This document shows, piece after piece, positions 1 to 11,975 of a stretch of DNA of 64,000 nucleotides. Each line of letters opens with the position of its first letter. Within the stretch, counting starts at the first letter, position 1. The notes beneath the pieces are model-generated. The model had not been told where the DNA came from. It searched no databases and was given only the letters and a program-made list of their open reading frames with translations. Source of the stretch: Hysterangium stoloniferum (taxonomy: Eukaryota; Basidiomycota; Agaricomycetes; Hysterangiales; Hysterangiaceae); NCBI GenBank assembly GCA_015178975.1, contig WHVD01000044.1:248001-312000 (forward strand), written 5' to 3'. The translations under genes and the position numbers were made by a program.

Positions 1-185
1 TACCTTCTCACGACGACAACACTGTTTATTTACTTTTAACTCTACTCTTCACAATTCATTCCCCTCGGCCTTTCACCTCAATAACTGAGCGGAGCTTAAA
101 ATTAATATAAAATACGTAAATCTGCTAAAGAAATTTTTATCCCCCTGTCTCTTCCCTCCACATCAACCTCACAAGTCAGTACACT
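1..185 (+). other. Gypsy-A pol 3' flank joined directly to gag leader, no LTR
   Basis: The first 66 bases match the segment after the Gypsy-A integrase at 62585-62650. The sequence then runs straight into the gag leader that at 63287 lies beyond an LTR. Only one CCCTC pentamer is present here, whereas two flank the LTR at the other end of the window. This is therefore an LTR-free version of the same junction. Confidence 0.7.
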
Positions 186-713
186 ATGTCGCAGGAACAA
201 CAACCCAAACCCAAGTTCCCCAACTTCAAAAGAATACCGTGACCCCAACCTATCACTACTTCTACCACGTTGTCTTGTACTGAAAATGTCAAGCACTGTA
301 CGGGTAATTCTGGGATGCCATCGTCGATGCACTCCACCACACAGGACAACACAGCAGGAACCTCCACTAACTTGGGGAGTGGAACTGTTTTCACTCCATA
401 TACTCCTCTCCCCAGACCCCAACTTCCCAACTTTAAAAGGATACCTCGACCCCAAACAATGGTTCCTCCTTCCCCACCACCTCAAACAGAGATTGTCAAG
501 TGCTTGGGGGAGGCCTCTTCGTCCACATATCCTACATGGATGGACCCCATTCCAAAAGCTGCACCCCTGTCCTCTGACACTTGGGGGGCTCCCTCGGGAA
601 CATGGAGTGAAACCCCCCCACCCCCTCATAGTATCTTCCCTTCCACTGAGGAGGAGATCAGGAAAAAATGGCAGTCTGAGGCTTTCTCCTTGCAGGTTCA
701 GGAGAAACTGAAA
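186..713 (+). pseudogene. Gypsy-A gag, 5' part, interrupted by Copia
   Basis: The reading begins at an ATG at 186 (MSQEQQPKPKFPNF) and continues as a proline-rich gag-like protein to the Copia insertion point. It is about 85% similar by eye to 63409-64000 at the other end of the window. An in-frame TGA at about 240 replaces a codon read as CAA in the second copy. Both states are explained by CpG deamination of an ancestral CGA. No zinc knuckle is visible in this part. The continuation lies at 5418-5827. It is a dead retrotransposon fragment. Confidence 0.6.
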
Positions 714-1021
714 TGTTAAAACTGCCTCCACTATCTCCAAGACCTTCTGGAACCTTCTAGAACCTTCTAGAAGCTTCCAGCATGTTCCAGAGTATTCCCA
801 GTTCATTTCCCATGCCAGCTGTCAATCAGCTGTCAGTTTCCATTCAAGCTGTCAATCAGCTGTCACTTCTGACAGCTGTCAACCAGCTGTCACTTTTGAC
901 AGCTGACAAGCCTACTGATGTATAACATATATAAGCTTGTAGTTAGTGACCTGAATAGTAACAACTTTCCTCAGACTTGAGTGTGTCACGTGTCACACTA
1001 AGTCATAGGTCACATTTAACA
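714..1021 (+). repeat. Copia 5' LTR
   Basis: It starts TGTTAAAACTG and ends CATTTAACA. It contains six CAGCTG palindromes within about 100 bp and a TATA-like CATATATAAG near 922-935. It is 308 bp against 279 bp for the 3' LTR. The difference is loss of one repeat block within the CAGCTG array of the 3' copy. Confidence 0.9.
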
Positions 1022-1037
1022 GGTTATGGGCCCGCAC
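1022..1037 (+). promoter_or_regulatory. Copia primer-binding site, half-tRNA-iMet type
   Basis: GGTTATGGGCCCGCAC follows the LTR directly. It is nearly complementary to the anticodon arm of initiator tRNA-Met (CAT anticodon flanked by GGGC and AACC). Priming by an internally cleaved initiator tRNA is established for copia-type elements; applying it here is inference. Confidence 0.55.
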
Positions 1038-1257
1038 TCTAAGCACTCTAGTACAGTATAGCGTTTTGCAAACTCGCTTCGAGTAAGTTTCAGCCTATAC
1101 TTTATATTCCCCTGCCAGGCCCAGCCTTATTGCTGTTGCTAGTAGGGAGGAACTTGTACGCCACTAAGGCTGAGTTTCCCTCGAGACTACCGTCTGGACC
1201 TCGAGTTAAATACCTTTTTTCTCAACTTCTTTGCGAGTTTGCTACATCTATACTACA

Positions 1258-4200
1258 ATGCCATCTTCCATTTCCCAATTCCCCAAAGTCAATCAGACTA
1301 AAGGGAAGAAGGCAAACAGCACTCAGGAGACAATGTCTCAGGGCAATGCACCCACTGTATTTCTCAAATGTACTTTCTGCTCCATGACCAACCATACTAT
1401 GGACAAGTGTCATCGCTTCATCAAGAAGCAGCAGGAAGCACAGGAGAGTGTCCTTACCAATCGTGCTAAAGGGAAGAAGAAGCCAAATAGGCCTCAGAAG
1501 ACAATCTCTCAGAACAATGTTGAATATACTGGAAATGCACTTGCTTTCTCCTCATCGGATTCCTCCACCCTGCAGAATGGTTCTGACTATGATTGGCTTG
1601 CTGATACAGGTGCTAGTAGTCATATGACTCCTCATAGTCATTGGCTGCGTAACTACACACCATTATATGTCCCAATCAAGTTAGCAGATCATACTGTTAT
1701 CTACTCTGCAGGAGTTGGTTCTGTGGTATTCAACCCAGTTATAAATGGAAGGAAATCACGATCTGTGGAGCTTACAAGAGTTTTGCATGTACCACAACTG
1801 CCCAGTAACCTACTGTCTTGTCTTTATCTCACAAGGCACAAAGGACTACTCATACAGATTGATCGAACAACCATGCATTTCAAACTCTCTGGCCAGACTT
1901 TGTTTACAGCCAGAGTTACTGCACAGAATGCAGGTATCCTAAATGGTGCCACTGCACCTATTATTGAGCAATGAAAGGCTGCTGTCTAATGCAGCCTTAC
2001 ATTGGCATCGGTCCAGACGTTGATAGGACCAAACTGTATTCCTCAAGAACGGCGAGTACGGTACACGATGATGACGGTAAGTAAAACGATATGAAAAAAC
2101 TACTATGCACGTCTGTGATAACGTAATCAGTATGTCGTAAGCCACCAGGCTTACAAGCAAGCTGGTGCTGCCTCCACTCTTCCCTTTGATATCAATATCT
2201 GGCATCGCCGTCTTGGACACCACAGCTATGCTGATGTCCAGAAGATGATCAGAGAAGGATTAGTGGTTGGCTTAAACCTTGACTCAAAGGAACAGCCTGA
2301 TCCCATCTGTGAACCTTGCCTTGCTGGCAAAATGACTGCCAATCCATTTCCTACCTCACCAAGTCAATCTCAGACACCACTTGAGCTTATTCATAGTGAT
2401 CTACATGGACCACTTCCTGTGCAAACAACTGAGGGTTATCACTACTGGATAACCTTTATTGATGATTGCACCAAGTTGCGAGCTGTTCTGTTCTTGAAAT
2501 GGAAGAGTGATGCATTTGAAGCATTCAGGAGATACAAAGCTTATGCTGAGAATCTTCTGGGTTGCAAGGTCAAAGCTCTGCAGGATGACAAAGAAGGAGA
2601 ATACATGTCAAATGCTTTCATCAAGTTTACAGATGAATGGGAATAGCACACCGTCATACTACTCGCAATCGCCCTCAACAGAATGGAGTTGCAGAACGAG
2701 CCAATCATACCTTGACTGATCATGTCACTGCCATGATGCATGAAGTGCGTATGCCTGCTTCATTCTGGAACCATGCTGTGGCATCTTATGTCTATGTATG
2801 GAATTGTCTGCCTACTGCATCATTGCCCAAAACTACACCCTATGAGCAATGGTACAAGCAGAAACCAGATGTGAGCAACTTGCGAGTGTGGGGGTGTACT
2901 GCCTATGTTTACATTCAAAAGGACAAAAGGAAGTCACTTGAGTCAAACATGGAGAAATGCATCTTTCTTGGCTATCCAGTAGGATACAAAGGTTGGCAAT
3001 TCTACAACCCTATTACAAAGAAGTTTATCATCTCTGAATGGGCTGTATTTGATGAACGCCATTTTCCTGGTCTATCTACTACTGGACCAATGCCTAATAT
3101 TAGCCTTGTTCCAAATAAACCAAACTCTGTCATTCCTTTATTTGTGCCAGAAGTATGGGGGGATAATGATATTTCTGTCCCTCCAACTCATATTCATGCA
3201 CCTCCTGCTCATGTTCCTGCACCTCCTGTTCATGTTCCTGCACCTCCTGCTCAGATTCCTGCACTTCCTGAACCTCCTTTGCCTCCTCCTGGTATTGAAG
3301 AACCTATTCAACTACCTCCTCCACCTGCACCAGAACCACAGCTTCGTCGCTCTCAGCGTGTTTCAAAGCAACCTGGTGAATGGTGGAAGGTACAACCAGC
3401 TCCAGCTCTAGCTGAGGATGATGATGAGGACATTGATTATGAGGAAGTACAGTTTGTTGGAACAGCTTCAACTGCTGATCCACAAAACTACAAGCAGGCT
3501 ATGAAAGGTGATGATGCAGATAAATGGCAAGAAGCTATCAATGCAGAGTACAATACACTGGTAGAAAACAAGACATGGGAACTTGTTGACCTTCCAGTTG
3601 GTGCAAAGGCAATTGGTTCAGGTTGGGTGTTTAAAGTCAAACACAATGCAGATGGCACAATTGAGCGTTATAAAGCTCGCCTTGTTGCCAAAGGATACTC
3701 ACAATGTCCTGGCATTGACTACAATGAAGTGTTTGCACCTACTTTTAGACCTGCAACTCTGCATTTGATTCTGGCCCTAGCTGCCATTGAAGACATGGAC
3801 TTGCGCTCTGTTGATATTTCTGCTGCTTTCACTCATGGTGACCTTGATGAGACAATCTATATGAGACAACCTGAAGGCTTCCATCAAGGAGGTCCTAATA
3901 AGGTTCTCAGACTCTTGAAATCACTCTATAGTCTCAAGCAGTCATCTCGTCAATGGAACATCAAATTACATGGTGTGCTTACTGAAATGGACTTCAAATG
4001 AATTGAATCTGATACCTCTGTTTACATTTATTCAAATGGAGAGGTCAAGATCTTTGTGCCCATTTACATTGATGATATTACATTTGCATCCAAGTCCACT
4101 CTTGCCATTGACAAAGCTGTCAAGCAATTGTCCCTGCATTTTAAATGCTGTGATCTTGGACCCACTGTTTATTTACTTGGTGTGGTAGTTGGCAGAGATC

Positions 4201-5036
4201 ACTCTAAGCATCTCCTTACTCTTGATCAGCGACAGTTTATTCTCAACATGCTTGAGCATTATAACATGTCTGACTGTCATCCAGTTCTCACACCTATGAC
4301 ACCTGGTACATCCCTTTCCAAGGAAATGGGTCCTGAGAATACTGCAGAGGTGGATTTCATGCATAGTGTTCCTTATCTCAGTGCTGTTGGGTCTTTACAA
4401 TACCTGGCTACTATGACCCATCCAGATATTGCTTATACTGTGTCCTACTTGGCACGTTTTAATGGCAATCCTGGACCAAAACATTGGACAGCAGTGAAGC
4501 ACTTGTTCAGATACCTAAAAGGTACACTGGAATATAAGTTGCATTACTCTGGTAAATGTGGCTCTGAATTATTCACCACATACACTGATGCTGCTCATGG
4601 TGATTGCATTGATTCTGGAAGATCCACTGGGGGTTATGTAACTATGATGGCTGGAGGTGCTATTGGCTGGAGTAGTAAACTGCAAAGTATTGTCACACTT
4701 TCTACAACTGAAGCAGAATTTGTCTCTGCTGTAGAAGCTGGCAAGGAGATTGCCTGGATGTGAAAAATCCTAGGTGAATTTGGCTACCAAGTTAATCAAC
4801 CCTCCACTCTACACATTGACAACCAGTCTGCCATCAGTGTGGCTAAGAACCCTGAGCATCATGGGAGGATGAAACATCTTGATCTTCACTACTATTGGCT
4901 TAGAGATGCTGTAAATGCCAAGTGTATTACTCCTTCCTATATTCCTACTGCAGAACAAATTGCAGATATTCTAACCAAGCCTCTATCCTCTCCCAAGGTT
5001 CAATTTTGCCGTGATGGAATGGGCATTAGAACTTAG
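1258..5036 (+). pseudogene. Copia gag-pol polyprotein, decayed
   Basis: Domains in order: a CX2CX4HX4C knuckle (CTFCSMTNHTMDKC, near 1369-1410), an aspartic protease (DTGASSHMT, near 1603), a GAG-pre-integrase (WHRRLGHHSYADV, about 2200, with CEPCLAGK), an integrase core (HSDLHGP, FIDDCTK), reverse transcriptase ending at YIDDI (about 4063) and RNase H (STTEAEFVS, about 4710). Breaks: TGA at 1972-1974, a 154-bp foreign insertion at 2002-2155, a frameshift near 2640, TGA at 3999-4001 and TGA at 4761-4763. The later TGAs could be former CGA codons. The enzyme would have copied element RNA and integrated the cDNA. No part is likely to be functional now. Confidence 0.9.
2002..2155. other. 154-bp foreign insertion in Copia
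   Basis: CTTACA occurs at 1996-2001 and again at 2150-2155. Removing one copy with the sequence between them joins the protease and pre-integrase coding regions. The insert is richer in CpG than the Copia around it. It contains a good fungal intron signature, GTAAGT at 2077 to CAG at 2148 (72 nt). Its source was not recognised. Confidence 0.45.
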
Positions 5037-5138
5037 TTCTATTCTTTCTTTTCTTACTCTCTGCAGTTTAGCAAAGTCTCTCTCTCTGTCTCTCTCTCTG
5101 TTTCTTTTTCTTTGGAGACATGTGAGATCAGGGGGGTC

Positions 5139-5417
5139 TGTTAAAACTGCCTCCACTGTCTCCAAGACCTTCTGGAACCTTCGAGAAGCTTCTAGAAGCT
5201 TCCAGCATGTTCCAGGGTATTCTTAGTTTCATTTCCCATGACAGCTGTCAATCATCTGTCACTTCTGACAGCTGTCAACCAGCTGTCACTTTTGACAGCT
5301 GACAAGCCTACTGATGTATAACATATATAAGCTTGTAGTTAGTGACCTGAATAGTAACAACTTTCCTCAGACTTGAGTGTGTCATGTGTCACAGTAAGTC
5401 ACAGGTCACATTTAACA
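5139..5417 (+). repeat. Copia 3' LTR
   Basis: It matches the 5' LTR at both ends (TGTTAAAACTG to CATTTAACA) with scattered substitutions and one internal block missing. The divergence between the two LTRs indicates an old insertion. Confidence 0.9.
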
Positions 5418-5827
5418 AGTTGACCTGTTGGAGCATCTGTTGTCAGATTCCAACACCCTGGGAGGACTTCCCTCTGGTGGAGATGTGAGCTGTGCACCAC
5501 TTCCCACTCCTATCCCGCCATCACTACACCCCTGGCCCCCTCTCATTGCCCACATTACAGACGCCTCTGCTGATCACATTCATGCCATCATTCGAGTGTG
5601 CCAAAAGGCCTACAGTCATTGGGTCTCTTCAATTCAGAAGCTGGATGGGTTGACATCCACCAACAATGTTTTGAAGTGGGAAGACATTGCCCTTTCCTTT
5701 CACACCAAGTGTCTCGCCTGGGGAAACGCTATCCTGCACCTCAGAGGTTCTTCCCAGGAGGCATGGGGAGGAGTTCCAAGTGTCCTTTGACACCTTCTTT
5801 GACATAGCTCTTCAACCTGGGGGGCAC
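5418..5827 (+). pseudogene. Gypsy-A gag, continuation after Copia
   Basis: A readable stretch (DLLEHLLSDSNTLGG, then SHWVSSIQKLDGLTSTNN) continues the gag broken at 713. It becomes frameshifted near 5790 and is cut off by an inverted LTR at 5828. Confidence 0.55.
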
Positions 5828-6432
5828 TGTGAGAGGTACAGCGAAATATACTCTGGAAATATTGTCTGGGGACAAGCTCATACTATATTTCCATTATTAT
5901 TTCTACTTTCTCTCTATTTTATTATATGCATATAATTAGTTCGACGACCTATGCATTCGGTACATTGACTCTTGTGGGTGCATACATGCCAAACTTATGT
6001 ATTCTAGCGCCAATAGTTAGAACTCAGACACTTTTTACCCTGCAACCACGACTTACCCAGACACCCAGTTAGTGTCCTGTAAGTTGTGATTGGGGTATCA
6101 TCTCGACTGTCACAGATGGGCTTTAACTACTAGCGCAATCAGAGCTTCAAACTATACTAGTCGAAACTCAAACCATTATCTCAATCCACACAGACTACAT
6201 CCACACTACTCTGTTATTTGACTCTCTTGTTATTCTCTTCAACACTCGAGCAGTTATTCAGAATCATACTGTACAGTCAATTCTCCTTTATTTGTTTTAG
6301 CTCTCTATTCTACTTTAGATAGCTAATTCACTCAACCGTATTGAACTAAACAGTCAATACATCGTCGTGTCATACCTAAATGGTCGATATTCTTCATATA
6401 TAGAACGGTTAGAACTTCCACCACTCTTCACA
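5828..6432 (-). repeat. Solo LTR-A, inverted
   Basis: The reverse complement runs TGTGAAGAGTGG to CTCTCACA and matches the LTR at 62651-63286 over its whole length, with substitutions. Flanking pentamers (GGCAC, GGTGG) do not match, so its target duplication was lost or this is a recombinant. Confidence 0.85.
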
Positions 6433-6532
6433 GGTGGTGGCTCCAGATCCCAAGGCACTGATGTTGGGGTCCCAGAAAGGTTATAAAGGTAAGACCAAGT
6501 TGTGGGGTCCAAAAGGGTGAGGATCCTAACAA
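6433..6532 (-). repeat. LTR-Y terminal fragment
   Basis: The end GGGGTCCAAAAGGGTGAGGA followed by TCCTAACA matches the end of the solo LTR at 43179-43908. Only about the last 100 bp remain. Confidence 0.6.
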
Positions 6533-6562
6533 CAATCATCACATTTAGCAATAGTCCATCCC

Positions 6563-7285
6563 TGTTTTGACCATGTCACAACCTGAAGGTAACTGACGAT
6601 ACTACCAGCTTGCAACACCAAGTTATCCTTCACATCCTCATATCAGCAACTGTCAGTATACCTGACACTGATGTATACTTTCACGGCAATCAACACCACT
6701 TACAACCCTGTCAGGTTATACTCATACTATTTGGTTATACTTTGATATGTCCTCTTATCCTTTTGATGATCTGTTTCACATACGCCCATATATATACCTG
6801 TAACTCAAGGACTGTTTCCTTTTTCATAGTTACTGCCCTCAGTTGATCGTGGCCTCTACTTTATTGTAACCTTTCCATTCTTAGTCAAGTTTATTTGTCA
6901 CTATTGGACACTTCCACTTTTCCCTTAATTAGTATTTTGAGACACCAATAACCTATATATAAACCCAACTGTAATGTAGCTACAAAGCAATCAGAATATT
7001 GACTTAGATACCTCTAGTCTCTGACTCCACTATCTGTTCACAACCTCTGCATTCTGATGCCATCCGATTTCATGATCCAACCTACATTTATGACTTCGAC
7101 CTCGACTTCAATATTTGTCACTTCAGTTTCCGACTGTTCACATATGGCTTGGTTCCCAATCATTGAGTATTACCCTATATCTTTAAAATTTAAGGACGTT
7201 TGACAGTACCTTTGCAAGGGCACAGCACATAAGCTGAAGCCAAGTCCTTCCATTCAGCCCCCATCTCCCATTCCAGTTCTTAACA
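6563..7285 (+). repeat. Solo LTR-X, divergent copy
   Basis: It begins TGTTTTGACCATGTC and ends CAGTTCTTAACA, matching the family at 9846-10580 but with most CpGs converted. Flanks ATCCC and ACCCC agree at four of five positions, consistent with an aged target duplication. It carries the shared CATAAGCTGAAGCCAAG motif near 7227. Confidence 0.75.
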
Positions 7286-8901
7286 ACCCCTATGTTCTCA
7301 GATATTGATGAATATAGGGTAGTTGGGTGAGTGTATAGTGCAAAAGCATTCAAACTTCTGCTGGTGATGGTGGTTGTACTTCTTCAATCCTTTAGGGTGA
7401 ATGCGGTGCCCTCTTGATTGTGGGCTGTCCAAGATTTTGTCAATATAGACACAATAAAAATAAAATAATAAAAAGTACTAGGGAAACTCAGCTTCACCTT
7501 GTGAACAGTTATAAAAAACAAGATTCTTTGACTGCACTTGAAGTTCAAGACACTCTGCAAAGAGGTCTTATCCAAATTCATGAATATACTGTTTTATCTT
7601 TCATTGGCCATATACTGGTGCCTGGGTTATCTGGGACAAGGGTTTCGGTGATTTGTAAGAATAATTTGGTGGTGGCCCATAATATAGTAGAGTGGTTGTG
7701 TGGATTGTTGAAATGATTGGATGGTTGTATGGTAGAACAGAGATTCAAAAAAGGGAATGTGGGGTTGGGTCAATAGTGTTACTTGGGTATTGTGCATAGG
7801 CCTTTGTTATTTATATTCCATTGTGCTCACTTGACTTACCTCAGTACATTGTTGTTTAGATATCCAAAATTGTCATACCACTTGCATTTTCTGCTCATCA
7901 GTGTTGGAACAAAGGAAGTACAAGTCTGTTACTAGTGCTAATCAGTTAAAGCCAAGAGAGTGAATCCATACAGAAATATATTACTGTTGAGGTAACCTGT
8001 CAGTAGCACACTGATGTACTTGATGGGCTGGGATCCATTGTATTGAAGTGGCAAAATAAACTTGTTACACTAGGTTGTTAGCTTATTCAGCACCTTAGCC
8101 TCAGCCACTTTAAATACATTTAAAATATGAAACACACACTCTCTGCTCTTGTTATAATTGCCAGAGTAGAATAGATAAACCAATTTATCTTGTTATTTTC
8201 TTAGACTAGATTTCCTATGGCAATCTGGGCTGAAATGTTGAGAATTTCAGTTGCACTTGTTGGTTGGTACATACATATATGTACATATGTCAGGGCCAAA
8301 TCCCAAATAACATATGAAGTTTAATTGTATTCCACAAATCAAAGAAATCACTTGCAGCAAGATTTGAATGATTTGGAAAGGGCATTCAAAGGGCAATAGA
8401 GGATATGTATTTTGTGATTTTTTTGCTACATACCTCTCAGTCTTGAGCAAGTAGATGCTTTGAAAAAAGCAAAGCTCATCCTTGAAGAGGCAAGAATATT
8501 TGACATTTCTTCTATCTCTGTTAATCCTGAGCTTCAGCAGTTGCAGCATACTTTCAACCTTCACATTGACCCACTCAGTCATTCTTTCACCCCTCTTTAA
8601 ACTATTATCCCTCTCCAGCAAGATTATTCACAGAAGAAGAATGGTGAAATTCTAAAAATAAGACTACCTGCCAGTCTTATGCATCTGTACTCATTGAGGA
8701 TCCAATTGATGCCATTGTTGAATATCCAGAATCTGGGAGCCAACCTACATAAATCTTCAGTTGCACACCATTTTCACATTAACCCCAAGAATTTTGTTCA
8801 CCCTAAGGAAAACATCCAAGACTCTTTAGGTGATGTGCATGGTTCCCATGAAAATGTCACTTGCTATTTGCTTTGTGATATTCATATCAATGAGCTGGTA
8901 T
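7286..8901 (+). other. Decayed repeat or gene remnant, unidentified
   Basis: No intact gene is present. Short coding-like stretches occur, for example near 7414-7716 and IEDPIDAIVEYPESGSQ near 8690. The sequence resumes at 9768-9845 and from 10586 once the two solo LTRs and their target duplications are removed, so it was one continuous unit before they inserted. I do not recognise the protein. Confidence 0.35.
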
Positions 8902-9762
8902 TGTTATGACCAGAAAACCTGCCAGACTCTGGGCACTACCCTATATACACCTGCACCCTACATGCACCAGTTGTCAGTTAACCAGAACACCTGCTGGGAC
9001 CCTGATGTCGAACCTGCCCATGTCCAACCTTTGTTGTCTCATGAATCAGTCACCAGAATACCCACCAGGACCCATCCATGTCATACCTGTCTATCTCCAA
9101 CCCTGTCCCATGCATCAGTCACTGGACTCCACTTGGAAAACCCATCAGCTCTCTAACTGAGCCCTGTTCCCATTATGGTCAAATGACCTGTCATGTTTCA
9201 GACTCTGCACCTGCCCCATTCCCATTATGGTCTAATAACCTGTCATGTTTTGGACTCCACCCATTCCGTTCCACTCCTAACACCTAATTTGGTGTTTACT
9301 TATCTCATTTCATGATTACTAGTTTGGATTTCATTATTACTAGATTTGGTATAACATGCATTTCACAGTCTATATAGTATGGCAGATGTTGTACATACAA
9401 TCCAGTCAGAAAATCAGCTTAGATTCCCCCCAGTAATCTCAGTACATTTTCCGCTCTATTCCTCTCTTTGAAACACACTGCAAACTACCTCATCAGAGCT
9501 CATAAGCTCCGACCTATCTATCACTCAACCTCTGACCTATCACTGCCCAACCCCTTGACCTCTGCAGTATTCCCACAATCGACCCTCCAACCTCTCAACC
9601 TACCAACTACTCCCAGACTCCCCGGGATTCCCATCCACCTGTCTAAAATTGGACAACACAATCTCACAAGGGTGCAGCCTACATATAAGCTGAAGCCAAG
9701 TCCTACCAGCTTTCCCATAGGTTCAGAAACCCTCTGATAAGCTCTGTGCACACTCCTTAACA
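8902..9762 (+). repeat. Solo LTR-Z
   Basis: An 861-bp sequence starting TGTTATGACC and ending CTCCTTAACA, with a perfect 5-bp target duplication GGTAT (8897-8901 and 9763-9767). It is the same family as the 5' LTR of Gypsy-B at 38881. Its GTACATACAATCC near 9390 preserves the empty version of the site where Tc1-B inserted in the other copy. Confidence 0.9.
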
Positions 9763-9845
9763 GGTATCTTGCAAACAATTAAAAACATGCTGTAAGTCTT
9801 ACCTCTGTGAATTTTTTTTTCTAAACAGGTCATTCTGTAACAATG

Positions 9846-10580
9846 TGTTACGACCGTGTCGCAACCCTATCGGTCCCGAGGTTATCGCCACTTATCAACG
9901 ATTCAAGTTACTATTCAAGTCACCACATCGGAAACCATCGGCCCCCGAAGCTGACGTATGCTTTCGCGATGATCAAACTCCATTTACGCCCACGTCAAAA
10001 TACTCGTATTGTCTGGTTAAACTTTTGATATGTCCCTTTTATTATGTTGATCCGTTCTATCCTATGTTTCACATGTGTCTATCTATATTTGTAGTCCTCG
10101 AACTATTTCCTTTTACCGTAATTCTGCTCTTGGTTATCATCGGCCTCCGAACTAATCATAAACTTCCCGTTCCTAGTCAAGCTTATTGTTAATACCGTTT
10201 TCCGCCTTTCTCCCCGTTAGTATTTTCTAGACACCTGTTACTTGTATATGAACCCGCTGTAGTTGTAGTTACTAGGCAATCAGAATATTGACTCAGAATA
10301 CCCTCATACATCTGTAACAGTCTCATACTAAGAATCCCCTCATCCACCTTCATGTGCACTCACCCACTCCCGGCCCCGACCCCATGGCCCGACACACGAC
10401 TTGTCCTTCGGTCCCGATCGGTATATCGCCGAAAGGACTTCTTTAGGATTAGTCTTCACCTGTCCAAAATTTAAGGACACCCTACGGATATTTGTGAGGG
10501 TGCAGCACATAAGCTGAAGCCAAGTCCTTCCGATCGGTCCCTGTCGGCCACCGACATTAGTCAGTTTTCAGTTCTTAACA
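9846..10580 (+). repeat. Solo LTR-X, best-preserved copy
   Basis: A 735-bp sequence, TGTTACGACCGTGTCGC to GTTCTTAACA, with perfect target duplication CAATG on both sides. It retains many CpGs that are mutated in the other copies, so it is probably the youngest. TG/CA ends plus a 5-bp duplication identify an LTR. No internal region of this family occurs in the window. Confidence 0.9.
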
Positions 10581-10585
10581 CAATG

Positions 10586-11640
10586 TTCTTTTATCAGCAC
10601 ACAGCCACATACTGCTGGGGCCTCAAGACAACCTTTTGATGCTACAAAGGAGGTGTTTCTGAAGACATTGGCATCTTTCTGTGTACTACAAGAAAATGGG
10701 TGTCTTTTCAGTTTAGAATCAGACCTAAGCTCAAATGACTATGAAGAGGATAGTGACCAATGTGGCTCAGCCAGTTGAAATGACAGAAATTCCAAAGCTG
10801 GGTATTTACATATATGTACATACAGTGTACTCAGAGACTCATGAGCTTGCACTTCTAAATATTCCACTTACAATGGTCGGCTAGTCTTCATTCATGATTC
10901 CAGATTCGGTAAGTCACTTATTTTATTTTATTTTTAGTGTGTTTTTATAGGCTAATAAATTGGAGGAGTGAGAAATATGGGAAAGTTTATCGGGCACACC
11001 TTGTGTTGCAAAATCTTAATGAATTCAACACAGGGTACTTGGAAGCACTTCTCTGTGACAACAAGAGAGAAATATAACAATATGAGGAAGCAGCCTCTGA
11101 TGGTTATGGTCCCCTTGCTCCTGGCAGCTGTTCAAGACCAAAAGAAGCTTTGCTGTAAGTCAAAAATTATAAATATTGGTATAATAGTATTTGCTAATTG
11201 AAAGCAAAAAAGCCACATAACACAGAAATGCAGATGGCATTCTTGCCCATGGAATATTAAAAGTAACTTCAGAATACCCTCACACACTGATCCCAATCCA
11301 TCAAGAACACCAGACACAATTCTTCAAGTTTGGAAGAATTTATTGAATTAATTAAATTGGAAACTTGCAGATGCAACACCAAGAAGAATTACATTATACA
11401 GTTCTTTTATGTCATGTCTTTGTCATGTCTTGGGATGGACAGGGATAACAGATCCAGCACTAGGTGATCTGCATCCTTCACTTGCCAATGATGACCATGC
11501 TGCTCGTCTGATTGACAATATCCAATATCATCATTATCTACATGGCACCAGTTTTGAAGGCATGTGTTTTCAATATGTTCATATCAAAATTTAATTATTT
11601 AGGGGCAAGCATGTTTATAAAGTTCTTATCATACTATCCA
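10586..11640 (+). other. Continuation of unidentified decayed unit
   Basis: Broken coding-like stretches are seen, such as TKEVFLKTLASFCVLQENGC near 10650 and GWTGITDPALGDLHPSLAND near 11430. There is no intact frame and no recognised family. Confidence 0.3.
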
Positions 11641-11975
11641 CTCTGTTTGAAATACTTGAGCACCTTAACAGTTAATACAAGGGCACAACACATAAGTTGA
11701 AGCCAAGCTCTTTTGTAGAGTCAGACCTCCCAACTAGTATGATCTCTATCATTGACCCCCCAACATAGAGCCCCCCTTTTGTCCCCCTTGTTTAAATCTT
11801 AACATACTTGCTCTTCTCTAAATACCAGAGCACTCTAACAGTTCATGCAAGGACACAACACATAAGTTGCAAGCTCCACTTGTTTTGTGGAACTGGACCT
11901 CCCAGTTGAGTATGAAATACCCATGAGCCCTCCAACATCACTTCCCCTTTGTCTTTAGATCTCAGATCTTAACAC
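11640..11975 (+). repeat. Two successive LTR-Y terminal fragments
   Basis: Two adjacent segments, each with a form of CACATAAGTTG and an end like AGATCTTAACA, match the reverse complement of 43179-43400. They look like a tandem or twice-inserted LTR end. Confidence 0.6.

Larger units (their letters stand above)
714..5417 (+). mobile_element. Full-length inactive Ty1/Copia retrotransposon
   Basis: The element has two LTRs (714-1021 and 5139-5417), a primer-binding site right after the 5' LTR, a Copia-order polyprotein (gag knuckle, protease, integrase, reverse transcriptase, RNase H) and a purine-rich tract GATCAGGGGGG just before the 3' LTR. It sits inside the Gypsy-A gag. The gag resumes on the far side, but no clean 5-bp target duplication is visible (TGAAA versus AGTTG). 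The coding region carries stops and a frameshift, so it is non-autonomous. Confidence 0.9.

Noticed and set aside
8679..9287. Overlapping open frames across the left end of LTR-Z
   Set aside because: They cross the LTR boundary defined by the GGTAT duplication and so cannot be one native gene.
9846..10580. LTR-X considered as a non-autonomous DNA transposon because of its TGTTA/TAACA ends
   Set aside because: The TG/CA termini, 5-bp target duplications, promoter-like interior and lack of longer inverted repeats fit a solo LTR better.
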